Assembly (NCBI GenBank): GCA_023429545.1
Contig: JAEYUU010000232.1
Location: forward strand, 1 to 5,341
Source: Verrucomicrobiota bacterium
GTDB lineage: Bacteria > Verrucomicrobiota > Verrucomicrobiia > Verrucomicrobiales > Verrucomicrobiaceae
Length of the DNA: 5,341 bases
Reading direction: 5' to 3'
In this document: positions 1 to 5,341 of the stretch, in pieces
Layout: the number at the start of each line of letters is the position of its first letter
Numbering within the stretch: position 1 is the stretch's first letter
Translations under genes and position numbers: made by a program
Notes under the pieces: generated by a model
Databases searched by the model: none
The model's input: only the letters and a program-made list of their open reading frames with translations
What the model was told of the DNA's origin: nothing

Positions 1-1739
1 GTCGCGTGCAGGGCGTCCTCACATTGAAGAGTGCGGTCACGAACAACCTCGGATTTGCCCGCCCCATCAATGCGCTTCGTCCCCTGCTAGAAAAACCCAA
101 TCCCGTGCCCATGGCCCGCTGGCTGACCATTGGACGGCTCGATCCGCGTGCTTGGGAACCGCTCTTCAACGGGCGCTGGACGCAGCACGCCGGCGTGATT
201 CATGCCAGCGAGCAAGGCCAGGGTCTGGGCATGCGCACCTTGTGCCTGAACCATGAGGAAACACCCGGCCTTCCCTTTGAGGTCAGCGTGATGGTGAAGC
301 TGGATGATGAATCCGGCGCCGCGGGTCTCGCCTTTTGCTCTGATGGCAAGGACCAGCACTACGGCTTCTATCCCAGCGCGGGGAAGATGCGGCTCACGCG
401 GTTCAATGGTCCCGATGTCTTTTCCTGGACCGTGCTCGCGGAAGTGGCCTCCCCTGCCTACCAGCCGGGCACCTGGAACCGCCTGCGTGTGCGCGTGGAT
501 GAAACGAAGATCCAGTGCTACGTGAATGACACACTGGTCACCGAAATGGAGGACGCAGTCCTGCGCGGCGGCTCGGTGGGGCTCTGCAAATTCCGCGTGC
601 CGGGAGCGCAGTTCAAGCGCTTTCACCTCGGCGAAACGGCGCCCCAGAAAGCACTGCCCGCGCAACTCGCGAAGGAACTGGAGTCAGAGCTGGATCAATT
701 CCTCGGCAACTCGGTCCAGCGTGACAACACCATGAAAAAACTCCTGACGGAGCCCGTGGCTGCCCGGCGCCTGCTGGAGACCCGCGCCAAGACGCTGGAA
801 GCCCAGGCCGCAAGTCTGCGGGAATTGCAGAACGAAATGCACCGCCAGTCCATCGGCCAGGAGATCTCCTCGCTGCTGCGCCGTCCAGGTGATCAAACGG
901 AACTGCTCAAGGCCGCACTCCTGGTGGCACGTCATGACAATCCCGATGTGGAGATTGAACCCTACCTGCGCGGCGTGGACCGCATGGTGGAAGAACTAAA
1001 AGGGGATCCGGCCATCAAGTCCAAGTCCACCTCCAAGGCTGCGAACCGGCTGGTGGACTATCTCTTCAAGGAAAATGGTTTCCACGGCACGCGCAGCGAC
1101 GCCATCGACGATCCCTCCAACAGCTACATGAACGAGGTGCTCGATGACCGCGAAGGCATCCCGCTCACCCTCTCCATCGTGTATCTCGAACTCGCGCGCC
1201 GTCTCGGCCTGCAGGACATCCATGGCGTCTCCCTGCCTGGGCGTTTCATGGTGGCGTACGATGAGAGCATGCCGGAACCTGAGAAAAAAGAACCTGCTGG
1301 CAAGGAGACTGCCAAGAAGGCGGACGGGGGTTCCAATGCTGATGCCAGCACCAGTAAAGTATTGAAGCGGCAGGTCTTCGTGGACCTCTTCGACGGTGGC
1401 AAGCTGCTCAATTCCCTGGAGGCGGAACAGCTCATTGAAGAAGCCACAGGCACCCAAGTGCTGGAAGAACATTGTGAGCCCGCGACACCCAGGGCCATGA
1501 TTCTGCGCCTGCTGCATAATCTCACGACCTTCTCCAAGAAGCCCGAACAGGCAGCGCCCTATCTGGATCTGATCCTGACTGTCGAGCCCGAATCGCACGG
1601 TGATCGTCTGCAGCGCGCGCTCATCCGGGCCCGCATTGGCGACCGGGACGGCGCCCGGGCCGATCTGAAGTTCCTCATGGAGGCCGAGCCCGAGGGCTAT
1701 GACCTCTCGAAGATCAGCGCGCTGTACGAGACGCTGTGA
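1..1739 (+). CDS. Multidomain protein, C-terminal part: trypsin-like tail, LamG/DUF1080-like, SirB1 transglutaminase-like, TPR (5' partial)
   Basis: The frame is open to the left edge, so the gene starts outside the window. The GTG at 6 is probably an internal Val, because the first residues (LGFARPINALRPLLEK, residues 15-30 counted from that GTG) look like the end of a trypsin-like (S1C) protease domain (LGFAxPIN motif). The catalytic triad would lie upstream. Residues about 45-210 form a beta-rich LamG/DUF1080-like sandwich (PLFNGRW; WNRLRVRVD; GGSVGLCKF). Residues about 220-285 are charged and probably helical. Residues about 300-470 match the SirB1 transglutaminase-like family (LFKENGF; NSYMNEVLDDREGIPLTLS; LPGRFMV; VFVDLFDGGKLL). 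A Lys/Glu-rich insert at about 420-452 interrupts it. The TPR-like tail is at about 496-575. The GHF histidine usual in SirB1 proteins is Arg413 here. The protein may be envelope-associated or regulatory, but substrate and location are unknown. Domain calls are confident; function is not. It ends in TGA, 50 bp before a convergent gene. Confidence 0.85.
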   Translation, partial: RVQGVLTLKSAVTNNLGFARPINALRPLLEKPNPVPMARWLTIGRLDPRAWEPLFNGRWTQHAGVIHASEQGQGLGMRTLCLNHEETPGLPFEVSVMVKLDDESGAAGLAFCSDGKDQHYGFYPSAGKMRLTRFNGPDVFSWTVLAEVASPAYQPGTWNRLRVRVDETKIQCYVNDTLVTEMEDAVLRGGSVGLCKFRVPGAQFKRFHLGETAPQKALPAQLAKELESELDQFLGNSVQRDNTMKKLLTEPVAARRLLETRAKTLEAQAASLRELQNEMHRQSIGQEISSLLRRPGDQTELLKAALLVARHDNPDVEIEPYLRGVDRMVEELKGDPAIKSKSTSKAANRLVDYLFKENGFHGTRSDAIDDPSNSYMNEVLDDREGIPLTLSIVYLELARRLGLQDIHGVSLPGRFMVAYDESMPEPEKKEPAGKETAKKADGGSNADASTSKVLKRQVFVDLFDGGKLLNSLEAEQLIEEATGTQVLEEHCEPATPRAMILRLLHNLTTFSKKPEQAAPYLDLILTVEPESHGDRLQRALIRARIGDRDGARADLKFLMEAEPEGYDLSKISALYETL

Positions 1740-1789
1740 GCTGCCTCCGGTGAGTTCATCCCCCGAGGTCTAGAAATCAGACCACTGCA

Positions 1790-2362
1790 CTACTCTTTCA
1801 CCGTGGCTCCGTGTCCTGCCACCCCCTGATACGTGAGCCGGTCGATCCACGCGAGCGCCAGGGCCGAAAGGAGGAAGATGGCGTGAATCACCACCTGCCA
1901 CAGCAGCACGTGATTCGACATGGCGATGCTGTTGTCATCAGTCAAAGCTCCGACGTTGATGAAGCTCTTGAGCAGGTGGATGGATGAAATCCCGATGAGC
2001 GCCATCGCGAGCTTCACCTTCAGGATGCCCGCGTTTACATGGGAGAGCCACTCGGGCTGGTCGGGATGCCCCTTCAAATCGAGTCGCGAAACGAAAGTCT
2101 CATAGCCCCCGATGATCACCATGATAAGCAGGTTCGCGATCATCACCACGTCAATGAGGCCCAGCACGCTGAGCATGATCTTCTCCTCCGTGATGCCGGG
2201 GACCTCATGCAGCAGGTGGTAGAGCTCCACCATGAAGTGCCAGACATAGGCGCCCTGGGCGACGATGAGGCCAAAGTACAGCGGCGCCTGCAGCCAGCGG
2301 CTGAGGAAGATCATGCTGCTCAGGGTGCGACGGAATTTCGGCTGTGAGTCCGGTACAGGCAT
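1790..2362 (-). CDS. YqhA / UPF0114 family inner-membrane protein
   Basis: This is a small polytopic membrane protein of the YqhA family (TIGR00645), whose function is not established. Family marks, numbered from an upstream GTG at 2425, are SRWLQAPLYFGL (42-53), the IDVVMIANLLIMVIIGGYETFVS region (91-113), SSIHLLKSF (148-155) and the closing LALAWIDRL (189-197). They line up closely with E. coli YqhA as I recall it. Four hydrophobic helices fall at about 44-66, 83-107, 136-155 and 173-194. The frame is open from the GTG at 2425 (211 aa). I chose the ATG at 2362 (190 aa, first residues MPVPDSQPKF) because E. coli YqhA has only about 8 residues before the aligned MxxxSRW segment. An ATG at 2314 would leave none. 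No candidate start has a clear Shine-Dalgarno site. It lies downstream of recR in the same direction, with an 87-bp gap (24 bp if the GTG is used), so co-transcription is likely. The stop is TAG. Family assignment is strong; the start is uncertain. Confidence 0.9.
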   Translation of the reverse strand: MPVPDSQPKFRRTLSSMIFLSRWLQAPLYFGLIVAQGAYVWHFMVELYHLLHEVPGITEEKIMLSVLGLIDVVMIANLLIMVIIGGYETFVSRLDLKGHPDQPEWLSHVNAGILKVKLAMALIGISSIHLLKSFINVGALTDDNSIAMSNHVLLWQVVIHAIFLLSALALAWIDRLTYQGVAGHGATVKE

Positions 2363-2449
2363 AGGTTTGCCCGTTTCATGAACGCAGGCGCGCCGTTCGT
2401 CAAATGACGGGATGCGACAGACCACGCGTTATGCGCAACGCCGGATCAT

Positions 2450-3058
2450 TCACATCTTCCTGCGTCCACTCAGCGCGTGATGCAGCGTCATTTCATCCGC
2501 ATGCTCCAGGCCACCGCCCGCAGGCATGCCTTGAGCCAACCGGGTGACATGCACCCCAGTCTCGCGCAGGACATCGGCAACATATCCGGCCGTGGCCTCG
2601 CCTTCCACATCCGCGCCCAGCGCCAGAATCACCTCCTCCGGATGTTGTTCGCGCACACGGTGCAACAGTTCCCCGATGCGCAGGTCAGACGGGCCAATGT
2701 TGTCCAGAGGCGAGAGCTTGCCGCCGAGCACATGATACAGGCCGGAGTAGGCGCCGCTGCGCTCCAGCCGCAGCACATCCGCCGCCTGTTCCACGACGCA
2801 GAGCTTTCGTGGTTCCCGCCGCGCACCGTGTTGGCAGAGCGGACAGGTCCCATCCTTCTCCATGAAAAAGCCGCACTCGGGACACATGGCCACACGCTCA
2901 CGCAGGCCGGCCAGGGCGGCCTCCAACTCCCCCACCCTCGCACTGCCGCGACCCAGCAGCCACAGCGCCATGCGCTCCGCACTCCGCGCCCCAATGCCCG
3001 GCAGCGACTTCATCTGCAGGATGAGTTCGCGGATGGGCGCGGGGTAGTCGAGGGGCAT
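2450..3058 (-). CDS. recR: Recombination mediator protein RecR
   Basis: RecR acts with RecO (and RecF) to load RecA on SSB-coated single-stranded DNA in gap repair. The 202-residue length is normal for the family. The domains occur in standard order. A helix-hairpin-helix is at LPGIGARSAERMA (19-31). A C4 zinc finger uses Cys59, Cys62, Cys72 and Cys75 (CPEC...CPLC). The Toprim domain starts at LCVVEQAAD (86-94, with acidic Glu90), and continues through LSPLDNIGPSDL (115-126) and DVEGEAT (150-156). The C-terminal segment is GMPAGGGLEHADEMTLHHALSGR (177-199), corresponding to the usual GxPxGxELExxDxxTLxxALxGR. Small departures are GA where E. coli has NP before the VEGEAT motif, and AGGG for the more usual VGGE. 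These look like lineage variation, not decay. The start is ATG, with no purine-rich ribosome site; the leader just before it is CCCCCTCTC. The common dnaX-ybaB-recR order is not seen here: the upstream neighbour is divergent. Confidence 0.97.
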   Translation of the reverse strand: MPLDYPAPIRELILQMKSLPGIGARSAERMALWLLGRGSARVGELEAALAGLRERVAMCPECGFFMEKDGTCPLCQHGARREPRKLCVVEQAADVLRLERSGAYSGLYHVLGGKLSPLDNIGPSDLRIGELLHRVREQHPEEVILALGADVEGEATAGYVADVLRETGVHVTRLAQGMPAGGGLEHADEMTLHHALSGRRKM

Positions 3059-3064
3059 GAGAGG

Positions 3065-3099
3065 GGGTCAAGGGTCAACGGTCGAGGGCCAACAGTCAA
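3065..3099. repeat. Five tandem copies of a 7-bp unit (consensus GGGTCAA)
   Basis: Read on the plus strand in steps of seven: GGGTCAA, GGGTCAA, CGGTCGA, GGGCCAA, CAGTCAA. The first two are identical and the other three differ by two, one and two bases. The array ends 6 bp before the recR start codon, so on the recR strand it forms a pyrimidine-leaning leader made of TTGACCC-like units. Each TTGAC resembles half of a sigma-70 -35 box. It could be a slippage-prone heptamer repeat, a set of protein-binding sites, or an inert intergenic repeat. The periodicity is seen directly; the function is unknown. Confidence 0.7.
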
Positions 3100-3104
3100 G
3101 CTGG

Positions 3105-3127
3105 GCTGCCTTTCTCACATCGGCAGC
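3105..3127. promoter_or_regulatory. Inverted repeat GCTGCC-N11-GGCAGC
   Basis: A perfect 6-bp inverted repeat has arms at 3105-3110 and 3122-3127, separated by 11 bases, in the middle of the divergent spacer. The centre-to-centre distance of the arms is 17 bp, longer than one helical turn. It could be an operator or an RNA hairpin in either leader. A repeat this short can arise by chance. Confidence 0.25.
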
Positions 3128-3172
3128 GGCGAGCATCAACATCAAGAAACGTTCACGAGACAGGAGACTGCA

Positions 3173-3190
3173 CTGGCAGATATTCGCCAG
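3173..3190. promoter_or_regulatory. Inverted repeat CTGGC-N8-GCCAG upstream of the M50-like gene
   Basis: Perfect 5-bp arms at 3173-3177 and 3186-3190 flank an AT-rich core (AGATATTC). The site lies 31-48 bp before the ATG at 3221. Position and 18-bp size suit a dimeric repressor or a promoter-overlapping operator, but no partner regulator is encoded in the window and the arms are short. Confidence 0.25.
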
Positions 3191-3220
3191 ACGCCTTACG
3201 AAAATGATCGACCTCCCTTG

Positions 3221-4330
3221 ATGCAACAATTCCTCATCCTCTTTCTTTGTTGCTACGGCTGGCTGTATCTCAGTGTCCTCGTACATATCACCACTCACGT
3301 CGCGGCGTGTAAACTCATCAGTTCTTACGTTCAGAAGGTGAATGTGGGCGTCGGCGACTGGTATTGGAGATTTTCAATTCGCGGCATTCCGTGGCAGCTG
3401 AGCCCCATTCCCTTCGGTGGCTATGTTCACCACCGTCCGAGCACGCATGCTGGGTTAGCTTGGCGTGGCACTGTGCTGACCCTTGCGGTCCTCGCAGCAG
3501 ATTCTGCGATGCTATGGGCTCTGATTCGGACTTGGCCGCACATTGAAGAGGTCGCTGGGTATCACCATGTCGCCTCTGAATCGGGCCTGTTGGGGTACAT
3601 GATCGCACTCAGAGTCTTTGATATGCTGATCCACTTCCTCCCCGTGAAGGTGTCCATTGATGGGCTCTCCGCGCCTTCCGTCGGCACATTATTTTTCGAG
3701 TACGTTTCCGGAAAATATCCGAAGTCCTGGTGCCGCACTTTCAGATTCTTCGACATCTACCGCATTTCCATGCTTCGATACGATCCAGAATTCCAGTACA
3801 CGTCGTGCTGGCTCCTCCGGGCCTCGCGCGAGGAGCAAATGTTCCTGGTACAAGGTGACCTCGAAATGGACAAGCAGGCATATGACACCGCGCTTGAGCA
3901 CTACGAAAAGTTGCTCGCGCTTCCAGGTTTCACGGGGGGAGAACGTGCCCGTGTCCTGGATCACATGGCATGCATCCCTGTCATGCTTGGACATGCGGTT
4001 CCGTGGGACAAAGTTCTCGTCTGGATCCATGAGGCCCGAAGGTTGGCTCCCAACGCCACTACCATCCACGGCACCTTAGGAGGTGCCCTGGTCCAGACTG
4101 GGGCCTATGCCGAAGCCATTGAGGTGCTCACTCCGCTCACGACATCAGGAAATGATGACACCGACCGAACCGTCTCCTCCATCTTCCTGGCCAAAGCATG
4201 GGACCGCCAGGGCGATCCCGCAAAGGCTGCTCAGTGGCTCTCCAAGGCGACCGAGCTGGGAGACTACGACGAACTGCGCAATCGCATCGCCGCGGAGCTT
4301 TCACCCGAAGCCCGGGATGAAAGGACCTAG
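3221..4330 (+). CDS. M50 (site-2 protease)-like membrane protein with altered HExxH motif and C-terminal TPR repeats
   Basis: This 369-residue protein has the skeleton of an M50 intramembrane metalloprotease. Helix 1 (about 3-30) carries HITTH at 22-26, where active M50 enzymes have HExxH. The characteristic IPFGGYV follows at 63-69. A second helix (about 84-103) stands where the GPxxN segment is expected, but reads LAADSA. A third helix (about 123-141) leads into LPVKVSIDGL (140-149), matching the distal LDG motif with Asp147. The three expected zinc ligands, His22, His26 and Asp147, are therefore kept, while the catalytic Glu is Ile23. Residues about 204-350 form three or four TPR-like repeats (EEQMFLVQGDLEMDKQAYD; AYAEAIEVL; GDPAKAAQWL). 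The likely role is a membrane-bound, non-proteolytic binding or scaffold protein; this is inference. The frame stays open upstream to 2477, but that part is antisense to recR. I chose the ATG at 3221 because it directly precedes helix 1. There is no clear Shine-Dalgarno site. The first half has lower GC than its neighbours. Confidence 0.85.
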   Translation: MQQFLILFLCCYGWLYLSVLVHITTHVAACKLISSYVQKVNVGVGDWYWRFSIRGIPWQLSPIPFGGYVHHRPSTHAGLAWRGTVLTLAVLAADSAMLWALIRTWPHIEEVAGYHHVASESGLLGYMIALRVFDMLIHFLPVKVSIDGLSAPSVGTLFFEYVSGKYPKSWCRTFRFFDIYRISMLRYDPEFQYTSCWLLRASREEQMFLVQGDLEMDKQAYDTALEHYEKLLALPGFTGGERARVLDHMACIPVMLGHAVPWDKVLVWIHEARRLAPNATTIHGTLGGALVQTGAYAEAIEVLTPLTTSGNDDTDRTVSSIFLAKAWDRQGDPAKAAQWLSKATELGDYDELRNRIAAELSPEARDERT

Positions 4331-4347
4331 AAACGCTGCTCTTTGCA

Positions 4348-5341
4348 TCAGTTCGCCGTCAGCATGCGCACGTGGCGGGTGCTGGCGCGGGAGGAAGTCG
4401 TTTCGGAGCCGGAAGACGAAGCTGAGGAAGCTTTGTCATCCTTCAGTCCGGCTTCGGCGCGCTCGAGGAAGTAGTTGAGGGGGGCGTCTTCACGGCCCTC
4501 GATCTTCGCCTTCTTGAGCTGGGCCACGGCCTCGGGATAGGATCCCTTGCGCAGGCTCACCACACCCTGCCAGAAGGCATCACGCGCCTTCAGTTCCTCA
4601 TCGCTGAGCGAGCCCTTGGCGGCGAGGAGTTCATAGACTTCGGAAATCTGGTGCATGCGAGGGGCATAGACCATTTCCATCGGACGCGCCTCCATGTGCT
4701 CCTTGGTCAGGCTGTAGGTGCGTGAGTTGATCAGCACATGGCTGCCGTACACAAGGTTAATGGCACAGAGCCGGCGGCTGAAGTCGAGCGACTCACCCAC
4801 GCCGCTGTAGAACTGGAACTCGCTGAAGCCAAAGAGGCCCGTGGTCATGGGTCCCGTGGCGAGCGACACGCCGAAGAAGGGTTTGCGATGCCAGCGGTTC
4901 TGGATTTCCTGCTCCAGATTGATGAGGCGCTGGCGGAGCTCAAGCGCGGCCTTGCAGCCGTTCACCGCATGGGTCTCGTCCCCTTCGAGCATGCCAAAGT
5001 AGACGCGCACGCCTTCGGCATTGCAGGAGTCAAGGTAGGCACCCTTGCTCACGAGAAACTCCGCGGCGGCGCGCAGGAAGAGTGAACCCATCTGCTCCAG
5101 ATCATGCGGCTCCATCTGGCTGGAGAGCTCGGGATAGTTCAGCACACGGCAGGTCAGCACCGTGAGGTCCTTCTTACCACTGAGTTCCACCGGCTTCTTG
5201 AGCTGCACGATTTCATTGAACTTCTCCGTGGAGATGCGCCCGGCGAAGTAGCGCACCAACGCGTGCTGACGCCTGCCCTTCTCCGTGCTGCCCAGGAACA
5301 ATCCCGCGAGGCCCGCGAACAACATGCCGATGGTGCCCGAA
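4348..5341 (-). CDS. Membrane-anchored class III adenylate/guanylate cyclase homologue, probably inactive (N-terminus beyond window)
   Basis: The frame is open to the right edge (SGTIG precedes the first in-window ATG at 5325), so the start lies outside. Residue numbers run from that ATG. A membrane helix ends at about residue 12 (LFAGLAGLFLG). A linker typical of membrane cyclases follows (LVRYFAGRISTEKFNEI, 23-39). The cyclase homology domain spans about 53-215: DLTVLTCRVLNY; EGVRVYFG; HAVNGCKAAL; GVSLATGPMTTGLFG; YSGVGESLDFSRRL; YGSHVLINSRTY. By my alignment the first metal Asp is Arg60, the second is Glu104, the base-selecting Lys is Ser100, the transition-state Asn is Asp181, and only the Arg (185) is kept. 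It is probably a pseudocyclase. Residues about 247-293 form the TPR-like tail common in cyclases of this type, followed by a Ser-rich end (299-316). The missing N-terminus may carry a CHASE2-like sensor, but that cannot be seen. It converges with the M50-like gene, leaving a 17-bp gap, and ends in TGA. Confidence 0.85.
   Translation of the reverse strand, partial: SGTIGMLFAGLAGLFLGSTEKGRRQHALVRYFAGRISTEKFNEIVQLKKPVELSGKKDLTVLTCRVLNYPELSSQMEPHDLEQMGSLFLRAAAEFLVSKGAYLDSCNAEGVRVYFGMLEGDETHAVNGCKAALELRQRLINLEQEIQNRWHRKPFFGVSLATGPMTTGLFGFSEFQFYSGVGESLDFSRRLCAINLVYGSHVLINSRTYSLTKEHMEARPMEMVYAPRMHQISEVYELLAAKGSLSDEELKARDAFWQGVVSLRKGSYPEAVAQLKKAKIEGREDAPLNYFLERAEAGLKDDKASSASSSGSETTSSRASTRHVRMLTAN

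Larger units (their letters stand above)
3059..3220. promoter_or_regulatory. Divergent intergenic region between recR and the M50-like gene
   Basis: This 162-bp spacer must hold the promoters of two divergent genes, recR leftward and the M50-like gene rightward, unless transcription reads in from elsewhere. It contains a heptamer tandem repeat next to recR and two perfect short inverted repeats. I could not place a convincing -35/-10 pair or a Shine-Dalgarno site for either gene. The assignment as regulatory rests on position only. Confidence 0.5.

Noticed and set aside
6..8. GTG as the start codon of the first gene.
   Set aside because: The codon before it is open to the window edge, and the residues just after it resemble the end of a protease domain, so translation most likely begins upstream.
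87..665. A 192-codon minus-strand open frame opposite the first gene.
   Set aside because: It is antisense to a recognised LamG/DUF1080-like region and its translation (His-, Ala- and Gly-rich) shows no family motif.
996..1598. A 200-codon minus-strand open frame opposite the SirB1 domain.
   Set aside because: It is antisense to strongly conserved SirB1 motifs; GC-rich coding DNA often leaves such frames open.
1767..1783. GGTCT-N7-AGACC inverted repeat between the first two convergent genes, considered as a terminator.
   Set aside because: The stem is only 5 bp, the loop is AT-rich and there is no T-tract on either side, so it does not support a terminator call.
2363..2425. GTG at 2425 as the start of the yqhA-like gene.
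   Set aside because: It would add 21 hydrophilic residues not expected in this family and has no ribosome site. It is not excluded, because the ATG at 2362 also lacks one.
2426..2441. GCGTT-N6-AACGC inverted repeat between recR and the yqhA-like gene.
   Set aside because: A 5-bp stem without a T-run is too weak to call a terminator or attenuator.
2477..3220. A plus-strand frame open for 248 codons upstream of the M50-like start, running antisense through recR.
   Set aside because: It lies opposite a clear, complete recR with all family motifs. Its translation is low-complexity, rich in Gln, His, Arg and Ala, as expected for the antisense of a GC-rich gene. The membrane protein has a natural ATG at 3221.
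4738..5085. A 115-codon plus-strand open frame opposite the cyclase homologue.
   Set aside because: It overlaps the conserved cyclase core on the other strand and its translation has no recognisable motif.

Overview
The window holds five protein-coding genes packed tightly on both strands: three complete, and one cut off at each edge. There is no sign of rRNA, tRNA, CRISPR, prophage or insertion sequence. Base composition is high GC in most genes (hand counts of 65-75% on sampled lines). The mix of proteins suggests a Verrucomicrobiota-like (PVC group) bacterium: a large protein joining a trypsin-like tail, a LamG/DUF1080-like sandwich and a SirB1 domain; a membrane cyclase-type protein; an M50-like membrane protein with TPRs; and genes without clear Shine-Dalgarno sites. 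The taxonomic guess is inference, not demonstrated.

Layout. (1) 1-1739, plus strand: the C-terminal part of a multidomain protein whose start, probably a trypsin-like protease domain, lies before the window. (2) 1790-2362, minus: a YqhA/UPF0114 family four-helix inner-membrane protein. (3) 2450-3058, minus: recR, the recombination mediator, upstream of and probably co-transcribed with the yqhA-like gene. (4) 3059-3220: a 162-bp divergent intergenic region with a heptamer tandem repeat and two short inverted repeats. (5) 3221-4330, plus: a membrane protein with the skeleton of an M50 site-2 protease followed by TPR repeats. (6) 4348-5341, minus: a membrane-anchored class III nucleotidyl cyclase homologue, whose N-terminus lies beyond the window. 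Genes 1/2 and 4/5 (counting CDSs) converge with gaps of 50 and 17 bp; recR and the M50-like gene diverge.

How the genes relate. recR is housekeeping DNA repair. Nothing in the sequence ties the others into one pathway. The most interesting shared trait is that three of the five proteins keep an enzyme fold but have altered key catalytic positions. The M50-like protein has HITTH in place of HExxH while keeping both zinc-ligand histidines and the distal Asp. The cyclase homologue has lost its first metal Asp, its base-selecting Lys and its transition-state Asn. The SirB1 domain has Arg in place of the usual GHF histidine. The M50-like gene also has visibly lower GC than its neighbours. I see no convincing new multigene defence or metabolic system; the M50-like pseudoprotease with TPRs is the best candidate for new biology.
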